Positions 43,542 to 51,146 of a stretch of DNA of 64,000 nucleotides are shown piece by piece. This stretch comes from Planctomycetota bacterium (lineage in GTDB: Bacteria > Planctomycetota > UBA8742 > UBA2392): assembly GCA_016712285.1 (NCBI GenBank), contig JADJRK010000001.1, positions 1,612,001 through 1,676,000 on the forward strand. Direction: 5' to 3'. Numbering within the stretch: the stretch's first letter is position 1; every line of letters starts with the position of its first letter. Below the pieces are notes generated by a model that was not told the origin of the DNA, did no database searches, and saw nothing but the letters and a program-made list of their open reading frames with translations. The translations under genes and the position numbers were made by a program.

Positions 43542-44150
43542 ATGGGTCGCTACACAGGGCCGAAGCACCGCGTATCGCGCCGCTTCGCCGAAAACCTGTA
43601 CGGCAGCAAGAAGACACCGCTGGCCAGCAAGCCGTACAAGGCAGGCCAGCACGGCCGCGACGGGCGTCGCGGCAAAGCGTCCACCTACAGCCGTGGACTG
43701 AACGAGAAGCAGAAGCTGAAGTTCTACTACCAGATTCGTGAACGCAGCATCCGCCGCATTTACGAACAGGCCAACGCCATGCCTGGCAACACCGGCGAAA
43801 ACCTGATGCAGTTGCTTGAGCGCCGGTTGGACAACATTGTGTACCGCATGGGCTTCGCGCCCACCACTCGCGCCGCGCGCCAGCTTGTGGCGCACGGCCA
43901 CGTCGAAGTGAACGGCCGCAAGACCGACCGCGCCAGCTATGTCGTTGACGTCGGCGACAAAGTTGCGGTCAGGCAGAAGAGCAAGGCCCACCTGCAGGTG
44001 CAGGAGGCAATTGCGCAAAAGCCGGAACAGATCAGCTATGTCCGCGTAGACCTCGAAAAGGTCGAAGGCGAGCTGATCCAGATCCCGCGCCGCAAGGACA
44101 TCCCGGTCATTGCCAACGAACGCCTGGTCATCGAAATCATGGGCCGCTAG
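43542..44150 (+). CDS. rpsD: 30S ribosomal protein S4
   Basis: A 202-residue primary rRNA-binding protein of the 30S body. The N-terminal MGRYTGPKHRVSRRFAENLY lacks the zinc-binding cysteines found in some S4 proteins (C-minus form). The S4 RNA-binding domain is LLERRLDNIVYRMGFAPTTRAARQLVAHGHVEVNGRKTDRASYVVDVGD (about 88-140). GGAG lies 8 bases before the ATG. The gene stands alone with its own terminator rather than in an alpha operon with rpoA. Confidence 0.97.
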   Translation: MGRYTGPKHRVSRRFAENLYGSKKTPLASKPYKAGQHGRDGRRGKASTYSRGLNEKQKLKFYYQIRERSIRRIYEQANAMPGNTGENLMQLLERRLDNIVYRMGFAPTTRAARQLVAHGHVEVNGRKTDRASYVVDVGDKVAVRQKSKAHLQVQEAIAQKPEQISYVRVDLEKVEGELIQIPRRKDIPVIANERLVIEIMGR

Positions 44151-44168
44151 TCGGTCCGGTTGTTATCG

Positions 44169-44198
44169 AAAGAGCCGCGGGATTTCCCGCGGCTCTTT
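44169..44198 (+). terminator. Intrinsic terminator of rpsD
   Basis: A perfect 13-bp stem (44169-44181 with 44186-44198) with a 4-base loop starts 19 bases after the rpsD stop. Its 3' arm ends in CTTT. It isolates rpsD from the sigma factor gene. Confidence 0.85.
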
Positions 44199-44312
44199 GC
44201 TTATGCGTTTCCGCAAAACCACCGTAGGATCGAACTGCCGGTTCCGTTGCACGTTCGTAAACTACCCTCTATTCAAACCTTCGGCATTGGGGGCCGGGGG
44301 AGACCCGAAATC

Positions 44313-44870
44313 TTGGAGCCCGTCCCGCTAAGCGACGAGGACCTGGTTCGCCGCGTATTGCGCGGTGAAACTGAGGTCTTTGAGCACATCGTCAAGCGCT
44401 TTGAGCGCTTGGTGTACGGCTTTATGCTCCGCAAAATCTCCGACACGGGCGTCGCGCAAGACTTGGCGCAGGAGACGTTCCTGATCGCCTACGAAAACCT
44501 TGACCGCCTGAAAGACCACGCGCGTCTGAAGTCATGGATCATGGGCATCGCCGGCAATCTGGTGCGGGACCACTACAAGCGCCGCAAGATGGCCGGTATG
44601 CCTGAGGGCTTTGAGGTTGAGCTTACGGGGCTTGACCCGCTGCAGACCGTCGAACAGCAGGAACGGCACGAGTACCTGTACAAGGCGCTGATGCAGCTTT
44701 CCGAGCGTTACCGCGCCGTGTTGATCAAGCGCTATCTGGAAGGCCGCGAGTACGATGAAATCGCCGAGGACCTGGGCCTTTCCGTAGGCGCGGTAGAAGT
44801 GTGTATGCACCGTGCGCGTAAGGCTTTAGCGCTAGTAATGAAAGAATATCTGCCGGATGTGGACCTTTAG
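44313..44870 (+). CDS. ECF-type RNA polymerase sigma factor
   Basis: A protein of about 185 residues with sigma-70 region 2 (DLVRRVLRGETEVFEHIVKRFERLVYGFMLRKISDTGVAQDLAQETFLIAYENLDRL) and region 4 (ALMQLSERYRAVLIKRYLEGREYDEIAEDLGLSVGAVEVCMHRARKAL). No region 3 is present, as in ECF sigmas. The start is taken as TTG at 44313 with GGGGGAG 10 bases upstream; an open extension upstream has no sigma character. The next gene, a membrane FecR-type protein, is the likely anti-sigma factor. Confidence 0.92.
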   Translation: MEPVPLSDEDLVRRVLRGETEVFEHIVKRFERLVYGFMLRKISDTGVAQDLAQETFLIAYENLDRLKDHARLKSWIMGIAGNLVRDHYKRRKMAGMPEGFEVELTGLDPLQTVEQQERHEYLYKALMQLSERYRAVLIKRYLEGREYDEIAEDLGLSVGAVEVCMHRARKALALVMKEYLPDVDL

Positions 44871-44963
44871 CACTTTGCGGTCCCGCAAAAGGGAGAAAAC
44901 CGCTGTAAGCACACTCGCAAGTCCGCCACCTAAGCAATGCAGCGTAGAAGTGGGCCAAGCCAG

Positions 44964-46880
44964 ATGACGCACGAAGAACTCCAGATTCTCATGCAGCGCG
45001 CGATCGACGGCGTCATCGCCGACACGGATCGCGACGTGCTGGCGCGCGCCCTGAAAGCCGACCCGGTGCTGCAAGGCGAGTTTGATGAGTTGCAGACCGT
45101 GCATGCAGCCACTGAGCAGCTGTTTCGCCAGATTTCCCTTTCACGCGACTTCTCGACCCGTGTGATGCGCCGCATCCAGGGCGTGAACGTGCCGGCAGAC
45201 GAAAGCATCGAAAACGTACGCCTGCCTGAGCAGCGTCCTCTTGGCGTGCGCAGCAAGCGCCACTCGCTTGTCCGCGTGCAGCGCCGCAGGTTGCGCATTT
45301 ATGCGGGCATTGCGGCGGTCAGCGCGGCTGCGGCATTCCTGCTGTCCGTTGGCGTGATTACCGGCGCGTTCACGCGCCCAGTCGATACCTCACTCACGGA
45401 ATCTGCAGACAAGGACAGCCGGGGCGGGCCCGGCAAGGGAGGGGATCACCGCACCGACCCTTCCAGCCATGTCTCAGAGGAGAGGGAAGCTCCGGTTCCT
45501 GAGAAGGAGCCCGGAGCTTCCCGCGATACTACGCCAGGAAGCATACCCGGCGAATCCGCAGACGGCAACAAAACGCCGCGCGAGCAGCCTGATAAGGGCG
45601 GTCCAGACTCTCCCGGCCCTGTAGAAAAGCCGGACTCCGTAGTCGACGGCGAGCCAAAGCAGCCGGGCAAAGAGTCCGCGCCGGAAGCTGGACAGCCAGA
45701 CCCGACCGAAAGCCCCGCACCGAAGGGCGAAGTCGAATCCGGCCCTGAGGCCAAGCCGCAGCCGGGTGATCGCCCAGGGACCGAGGCCGCGCCGCGGCTC
45801 CCAGTTGGCAAGTTGGTCATGTTGTCCGGCCGGGCCGACACCCTTGGCATTGATGGTAAGTGGTCGCGCATGGACGATGGCGCCCAGGTTTCATCGGGCA
45901 TGCAGATGCGCACGAGCGCTAACGGCGTCGCAATGCTGACGACAGACAATGGCACGCTGGTGCTTGGCAAAGGCACCGAAGTGGCATTCGACGACAAGGG
46001 CACGGCTGCGCTGGTCAAGGGTGACGTGAGCCTTGATCGCACCGCTGGCACCGGCGAGATTGAACTGGTGTGCGACGGCTACACAGTCAATGTGCGCCAA
46101 GGCTACACGATGGTGTCCCGGCGCAAGAACGGCATCGGCCTGAAGCACGTTTCCGGCTTTGCGTTTGTATCGCACGAAGTTGACGGCTCGATGCTGCTCG
46201 ACCGCATCGGTGAATCCGAAGTTGAGTTCGGCAAGCCATTCCCGACGCGCGACGAAACAGCCGAAGTTCGTCCGGCGCGGCTACTGCTGCCGGATTGGAA
46301 TGGTGACGCACGTGCAAGCCTGATGCTGGCCGCCGTGAAAACTGCGCTCGATGCACGCGAGATGAAGCGCGATGAACGCAGCTATGTGGACAGCAACCTT
46401 TCCAAGAGTCTTGCACGGCTGCTCTGCCATTCGGTGGACGAAGCCTACGTGCTGGAGTTTGTTGAGGCCGCAATCGCGAACCCCAAGTTCCACGGCAAGC
46501 TGCTGGTGCAGGTTGCCAATGAAGTAGAAAACGCCTTCTGCGACAGGGTCAACCTTGACCTTGAGCTGAACTTCGTGGCCCGCTGCGCTGGCCGCGCATC
46601 TCATCTGGGCGAGGACTTCAAGGCTTGGAAGCTTGCTTTCGAGCAACTGATGCACCCGCCCGTGCAGCGCCCCGCGCAGCCGACGCCCACCGCCGGCGAC
46701 CCGGATTGCCCTGCCGAAGCCGGCAAGGTCAAGCGAGTGGAGAAGCCGCCCGCGCCGAAGATCATCAAGAAGACGCCCGATCAACCCGAGGGCGAAAACA
46801 CCGAAAGCAAGCCTGAACCGGACGCGGCAGATAAGACGCCCGAGAAGAAAGAAGACGCGAAGGGCCCTGCGAAAGAGTAG
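44964..46880 (+). CDS. Anti-sigma-like membrane protein with FecR domain
   Basis: A 638-residue protein. The N-terminal about 90 residues are a cytoplasmic helical anti-sigma-type segment (HEELQILMQRAIDGVIADTDRDVLARALKADP). One membrane helix (about 112-135) comes next. A Pro/Glu/Lys/Gly-rich linker of about 130 residues follows. A FecR domain (about 275-425) includes GDVSLDRTAGTGEIELVCDGYTVNVRQGYTMVS. A helical region and a Pro/Glu/Lys tail end the protein. It lies 93 bases downstream of the ECF sigma gene. It probably senses an envelope signal and holds the sigma factor. A bidirectional terminator follows. Confidence 0.82.
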   Translation: MTHEELQILMQRAIDGVIADTDRDVLARALKADPVLQGEFDELQTVHAATEQLFRQISLSRDFSTRVMRRIQGVNVPADESIENVRLPEQRPLGVRSKRHSLVRVQRRRLRIYAGIAAVSAAAAFLLSVGVITGAFTRPVDTSLTESADKDSRGGPGKGGDHRTDPSSHVSEEREAPVPEKEPGASRDTTPGSIPGESADGNKTPREQPDKGGPDSPGPVEKPDSVVDGEPKQPGKESAPEAGQPDPTESPAPKGEVESGPEAKPQPGDRPGTEAAPRLPVGKLVMLSGRADTLGIDGKWSRMDDGAQVSSGMQMRTSANGVAMLTTDNGTLVLGKGTEVAFDDKGTAALVKGDVSLDRTAGTGEIELVCDGYTVNVRQGYTMVSRRKNGIGLKHVSGFAFVSHEVDGSMLLDRIGESEVEFGKPFPTRDETAEVRPARLLLPDWNGDARASLMLAAVKTALDAREMKRDERSYVDSNLSKSLARLLCHSVDEAYVLEFVEAAIANPKFHGKLLVQVANEVENAFCDRVNLDLELNFVARCAGRASHLGEDFKAWKLAFEQLMHPPVQRPAQPTPTAGDPDCPAEAGKVKRVEKPPAPKIIKKTPDQPEGENTESKPEPDAADKTPEKKEDAKGPAKE

Positions 46881-46927
46881 ACCTGGCCTCGGGCTGCAAG
46901 CCCCCCCGCAGCCCAGCCCCTTGAGGA

Positions 46928-46953
46928 AGCGAGCCGGCAATTGCCGGCTCGCT
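46928..46953. terminator. Bidirectional terminator between convergent genes
   Basis: A perfect 13-bp palindrome (46928-46940 with 46941-46953) is followed on the plus strand by GTTTTG. It lies in the 100-base gap between two convergent stops and should serve both strands. Confidence 0.8.
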
Positions 46954-46980
46954 GTTTTGTGCCGCAGTCATGTGCGGCCG

Positions 46981-49515
46981 CTACTTGGCGGCTTTGTCGT
47001 TGGCGCGGTTCAGCCACACCTTGATGTGTTCCCGCACTTCTTCGTAGTGAGGGTCGCGATTCAGCGCGGTCTGAAAGTGCTTGGCGGCCTCCGCGTACTT
47101 GCCCTTCAGGTACGAAAAGCGTCCGCCAAAGTAGGCCGTCTCGAAGGCATCTGGGTTCAGGTTGTGCAGCGTGCGCAGGTTCGCCTCGAGGGCGGGAAGG
47201 TCCTCGGCCTCAAGGTTCAGGCGCGTGACCTTGAGCTGCTTCGTAAACTCGCGCAGATCGTCGGCCTCCGTGGATCGCGGGTCGCGCGGAAGATAGTCCT
47301 GCCGCGCAATGTGCATGCGCAGCGCGCCCTGCGGCTGCGCCTTCAGCATCTCGTACACCGGCACATACACGTAGTGCCCATAGGTGTGTGGGCCGCTTGA
47401 GACCCACATCTGGCCTGTACTGACGTTCATGATCACGCTGTGGGCGCAAATGCCGCCGTCGATGGCGTTGCGATTCCCGAAGCCGATTTCCTTGTCGCCA
47501 CGCCCTTTGCGGTCGCGCAGAATCTCCAGGCACACGTCCTTGCCCACCTTGCCGTGGTGCTTTGCAGTCAGTTCTTCCAGCCGCTGCCAGCGATACAGCG
47601 TTGTTGCACGCTCGATCTGTTCGTTCTGGACGGGGTCGGCTTGCCAGGGCTCGCCCAGGAAGTGGTTGCTTTGAAGCAGCATGCCGGGCTTGCCTGCTTC
47701 GCGCAGCGCGCAATGGTCCGGCGACTTCTCAATCACCACCGCGCGTTTTTCGTCGCGGCTTGCCACCATGTACGAGTCACTGACAAATACCTGAGCCTCG
47801 CGCAGAATGCGGTGCGCATCATCAATGGTGCGGGCCTGTTCCAGCACGCGCTTGACCAGCATGCTGACCGGCGTGCCGATGCGGCCAAAGCCGGTTTCGT
47901 CGGTACGCGCTGCATTGATGTGGATGCTGATGCCCGCTTCGTTGATGCCCGTCACGGCGCCTGCCATCCCGGCCCACGCAACGTGGACGTAGGCAAGGCC
48001 GCCCTCGGGCCACACGTACAGGATGCACTTTTCTTTGTCGAAGATCTCGCCCGCTTCCCAGTCAAAGTTGCGGGCGACCCACAGGTCGCCGCCCGCGGTA
48101 GCGTCTCCCCATGCGGCAAACGCAGTGCAGCCGATGATCTCCTTTTCGGCGACCAGCGGATTGTCGATCAGCACGTGGCTGATGTCGTGGGCCGCGTGAT
48201 AGTTCAACACGCGGTGGTACAGGGGCACGCCCTCGTCGGGGTAGTGGTCCGTGCTGCCCTCGACCAGTCCAAGCACTTCCAGCTGCTCGTGCTCAGACAC
48301 GTGGTCCGGCAGGTTGCGGTTGTTCACGGCGATCAGTTGCTTGACCAGCCAGAACGATGCGGCGTTGGGCAGAAACTCGCGGGCCGTGCTCAATAGATGG
48401 CGCTCCTGCTGCTCCAGCAACTCGGGCGTGAGTCGTGCGTTGGCGTAGCCGCGCTCCCATGGCGTGCCGGAAAGCGCAATCTCGTTCACTCCGTCGCGGC
48501 GCCGGCGCCAGTTGGGGCCGACCCGCGTGACCATGCGATCGTCCAGCGTGGCTTCGCGAATATCCTCTTTCGCGAGCGAGCGGTCGCCATCAAATGTGGG
48601 CGGCTCGGCGATACAGAAGTTCTTTACATAAATCGAAAGGCTGACCAGCAGCCCGATCACCAGCGCTACGCCGAACATACCAAGCCGGGTGACCCATCCG
48701 TGGATACGCGGGACGCCGGTCTTTGCGACGCACAGCCTGGCAATTTCGGCTGCCATTGACTCGTGGATCGTGGACTTGAGGCGTGCGGCGTCCATCTCGC
48801 CTTTCAGGCCCGTGGTTGGCACCGGCGGCAGCACTTTCATCACGACGTCGGGATGATGAACCGCCGGGCTGCCCTTTCGGACACAGGCGCCCGTGCCCTC
48901 AAGCACGACGGGCACGACTGGCACGCCGGCTTCAATTGCCAACAGGAACGCGCCGTTCTTGAAGCGCTTGATGTTGCCGTCGGGGCTGCGTGAACCCTCA
49001 GGAAAGAACAGGATGCTGATGCCGTCTTGCAGGTACTTCAGCGCGGTCTCGAAACCCTGGGGGCGCTCGGGGTCGCCGGCTTCAGCGTCATCGACGCGAA
49101 TGTGGCCGGCAAGCTTGTTCAACTCGCCCATCAGCGGGATCTTGAGTGTCCAGGGCTTGATGAACCAGCGCGCGTTCACGGGCAGCAACAGCGCCATCAG
49201 GATGTCGAGCATGCTCTGATGGTTGCAGACAATCACACACGGCACCGGAAACGCATCTTTGCGCACGTTGATGCGGCGCTGCCCGCCAAACGGGTAAAGC
49301 CGGAAGAACCAGCGGGCCACCTGCTTCTGGGCGCGGTAAAACGTGTCGCCGCGGTGGCGTGACAGAAAGCGGTCCGCAAGCCAGTACGGAATCTCAAGGA
49401 TAAACAGCACAAACAGCAGCTGGGCCGCCAGCAAGCCATAGGCAGCGGGCGTACGCAACGCGTTCATAACGGCGTTACTGGGCGGCGGGTAGGCGGTTGT
49501 GGTTTGCTCGCTCAC
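46981..49515 (-). CDS. PlsC acyltransferase fused to C45-type peptidase/acyltransferase and TPR
   Basis: An 844-residue fusion. The N-terminus has a membrane helix (about 25-45) and a 1-acylglycerol-3-phosphate acyltransferase domain with NHQSMLD (about 96-102, catalytic NHx4D) and FPEGSRS (about 175). A second membrane helix at about 275 follows. The second domain (about 335-730) resembles the C45/choloylglycine hydrolase group. A nucleophile Cys is in IIGCTAFAAWG, and NFDWEAGE and GMAGAVTGINEAGISIHINA follow. The C-terminal about 80 residues contain a TPR pair. PlsC normally stands alone (about 240 residues). The gene starts the polyketide-like cluster, divergent from an ACP gene. Confidence 0.82.
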   Translation of the reverse strand: MSEQTTTAYPPPSNAVMNALRTPAAYGLLAAQLLFVLFILEIPYWLADRFLSRHRGDTFYRAQKQVARWFFRLYPFGGQRRINVRKDAFPVPCVIVCNHQSMLDILMALLLPVNARWFIKPWTLKIPLMGELNKLAGHIRVDDAEAGDPERPQGFETALKYLQDGISILFFPEGSRSPDGNIKRFKNGAFLLAIEAGVPVVPVVLEGTGACVRKGSPAVHHPDVVMKVLPPVPTTGLKGEMDAARLKSTIHESMAAEIARLCVAKTGVPRIHGWVTRLGMFGVALVIGLLVSLSIYVKNFCIAEPPTFDGDRSLAKEDIREATLDDRMVTRVGPNWRRRRDGVNEIALSGTPWERGYANARLTPELLEQQERHLLSTAREFLPNAASFWLVKQLIAVNNRNLPDHVSEHEQLEVLGLVEGSTDHYPDEGVPLYHRVLNYHAAHDISHVLIDNPLVAEKEIIGCTAFAAWGDATAGGDLWVARNFDWEAGEIFDKEKCILYVWPEGGLAYVHVAWAGMAGAVTGINEAGISIHINAARTDETGFGRIGTPVSMLVKRVLEQARTIDDAHRILREAQVFVSDSYMVASRDEKRAVVIEKSPDHCALREAGKPGMLLQSNHFLGEPWQADPVQNEQIERATTLYRWQRLEELTAKHHGKVGKDVCLEILRDRKGRGDKEIGFGNRNAIDGGICAHSVIMNVSTGQMWVSSGPHTYGHYVYVPVYEMLKAQPQGALRMHIARQDYLPRDPRSTEADDLREFTKQLKVTRLNLEAEDLPALEANLRTLHNLNPDAFETAYFGGRFSYLKGKYAEAAKHFQTALNRDPHYEEVREHIKVWLNRANDKAAK

Positions 49516-49604
49516 GTTCAGGTGTCCACTTGCTTATGTGCCGCCCTTGCCTGAGAATACAAGTGTGGGTCGGCCCTTTTCCCCTTGGGGGCGGCAGTAT
49601 AGGT

Positions 49605-49850
49605 ATGGCAACGGCTTCTATCCGCAGTCAGGTACAGCAAATCGTCGCGCGCGAGTTTGAACTTGCGCAGGGCGATATCACACCCGACAAAGACCTTTAC
49701 GACGACCTTGGGCTCGACAGCCTTGACGCGATTGACCTGGTGGTCGCACTCGAGAAGGCCTTCGGCTTCAAGGTGGAAGAAGGCGCCGCCCGCAAGATTC
49801 GTCGCGTCGAGCAGCTTTACCAGTTCGTCGAAGAACGAGCAGCAGCCTAA
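49605..49850 (+). CDS. Acyl carrier protein, first copy
   Basis: An 81-residue carrier protein with the phosphopantetheine site DDLGLDSLDAID (Ser about 40). GDITPDKDLYDD and the final helix KIRRVEQLYQFVEERAAA complete the fold. The ATG at 49605 follows an AG-rich stretch. It is transcribed against the dehydratase gene, and the two stops overlap by 4 bases. It belongs to the cluster that also contains a second ACP at 57299. Confidence 0.92.
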   Translation: MATASIRSQVQQIVAREFELAQGDITPDKDLYDDLGLDSLDAIDLVVALEKAFGFKVEEGAARKIRRVEQLYQFVEERAAA

Positions 49851-50209
49851 GTGACGCGCAACGTCAGCTCGGCAACCTCAAGCTCGCCGTCAAACAGCGT
49901 CGCCTTTACCCGCCGCCTGCCTTCTACTTCTGGGTCAAGTGTCAGCTGCATCGCAAGCTCGCGACCGGGACCCGTCGGGTTCATGAACTTGGCCCGCGTA
50001 ACTTCGGACAGCCGCAATTCCTGGCCCGCCAACCGTGAAGCAAGGTTGACCACCGCGGCAATCTGCACGACTGCCGGCAACACCGGCCCGCCCGGAAAAT
50101 GACCCTGGAAAAAGTCCTCGCGGCCCGAAAAGCGCAGCCGTGCCGTGCACGTGCCATCACCGGGAAGAAAGTCCAGCGTTGCAGCGATGATGTCACTGGT
50201 AAGACCCAT
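49847..50209 (-). CDS. FabZ-like hotdog dehydratase
   Basis: A 120-residue hotdog-fold protein. FFQGHFPGGPVLPAVVQI (about 43-60) matches the FabZ/FabA-type active-site loop F-x-GHFP-x-x-P-x-x-P; the His is present, and Pro-Ala replaces the usual Pro-Gly. The second half AKFMNPTGPGRELAMQL also fits. Aryl-polyene clusters contain a dehydratase of this type (ApeP/ApeI-like). It should remove water from 3-hydroxyacyl-ACP. The start is the ATG at 50209; a GTG at 50248 is the alternative. Confidence 0.82.
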   Translation of the reverse strand: MGLTSDIIAATLDFLPGDGTCTARLRFSGREDFFQGHFPGGPVLPAVVQIAAVVNLASRLAGQELRLSEVTRAKFMNPTGPGRELAMQLTLDPEVEGRRRVKATLFDGELEVAELTLRVT

Positions 50210-50299
50210 GGCGGCTAGGGAACCATTCCGCGACAGACGGGCAAGCACAATCGGCTCGAAAGCCCGCGACGGAAGTCGCGGGGCGGGGATGCGTGGCAG

Positions 50300-51082
50300 T
50301 CAGTCGCCGGCTTCAAACACGCTGTCGGGCCATGGCTCGTCGCGAACCGTGAGCTCGGTGAGTTTGACGGTCAGCTTGTAAGGCGGGCCGTCGGATTGCA
50401 CGCCGCGCTCACGCAGTACCATGGTGGTGGGCACGAACACACCCTCCAAGTCCTGCCACTCGTAGTGATCTACACGAAACAGCGAGCGGTCATCGCGGCG
50501 AAAGTCGTACCAATCCACCCGCGGCGGCTTGCCCACAATGTGTGACCGCAACTGTCCTTGTGGCCCCGAGAATTCTACCGTTGCTCCATTGTCGCCCTCT
50601 GACATCACCCGCGCCGGCAACGCGACCAGCACGTCCCCGGTTTCGCCCAGTGTGGTGCGGTAGCGCACGCCACTTCCCACATCCAGCGACTCAAGCAGGA
50701 ACACCCGTCGAATGTCGCGAGCAATGTTCTCAATTACTCGCGGGTCAAACTCCTCCGCGGCAAACAACACGTGGCTCTGGTCGCCGTCGCCCACAATGTC
50801 GAACAGCTTGATCCCTTGCTCGGTCATGCCTTGCAGCCGAAACCTGTCGTGGCCCTGCACGATCAGGTACCCAACCAGGGTGCGTGTTGTGATGCGAAAA
50901 TCGATCGTCACCGTCTGGACGGCCTTGAACTGGGTGGGCCAGCGTCGGTTGAATGCACCATGCGCGCTGGTTGCAGCGTCGCTTGTGGGCGCGGGCTCGA
51001 GGCGTTTGTATGGGTCCGTCCCGGCGCACGCGCTCAGCAGCACGCACATGAAAATCGCGATGGCCAATTCGGCGCTGGACCT
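50300..51082 (-). CDS. LolA-like/DUF3261-like lipoprotein
   Basis: A protein of about 260 residues. A signal peptide (RSSAELAIAIFMCVLLSAC) ends in lipobox LSAC. A beta-rich domain follows (FKAVQTVTIDFRITTRTLVGYLIVQGHDRFRLQGM) with a pattern like the LolA/LolB/DUF3261 lipoproteins that accompany MMPL exporters in aryl-polyene clusters. A GTG at 51082 is chosen because it directly precedes the signal peptide. The ATG at 51154 would add a repeat-encoded leader (RRSLGEG). It probably receives the product at the outer membrane. Confidence 0.75.
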   Translation of the reverse strand, partial: RSSAELAIAIFMCVLLSACAGTDPYKRLEPAPTSDAATSAHGAFNRRWPTQFKAVQTVTIDFRITTRTLVGYLIVQGHDRFRLQGMTEQGIKLFDIVGDGDQSHVLFAAEEFDPRVIENIARDIRRVFLLESLDVGSGVRYRTTLGETGDVLVALPARVMSEGDNGATVEFSGPQGQLRSHIVGKPPRVDWYDFRRDDRSLFRVDHYEWQDLEGVFVPTTMVLRERGVQSDGPPYKLTVKLTELTVRDEPWPDSVFEAGD

Positions 51083-51127
51083 CACGCCTTCGCCAAGGCT
51101 ACGGCGCGCAGGCCGGGCTGTTGTTCT
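51081..51127. repeat. Dispersed 47-base repeat, copy 2
   Basis: 41 of 47 bases are identical to 24836-24882. It spans the junction between the MMPL exporter stop and the lipoprotein start and can be read as the peptide RRSLGEG in the lipoprotein frame. Such a reading is a common artefact when a short intergenic repeat is translated. It supports the downstream GTG as real start. Confidence 0.6.
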
Positions 51128-51146
51128 CGTGCGGCACTGCGTTTGC

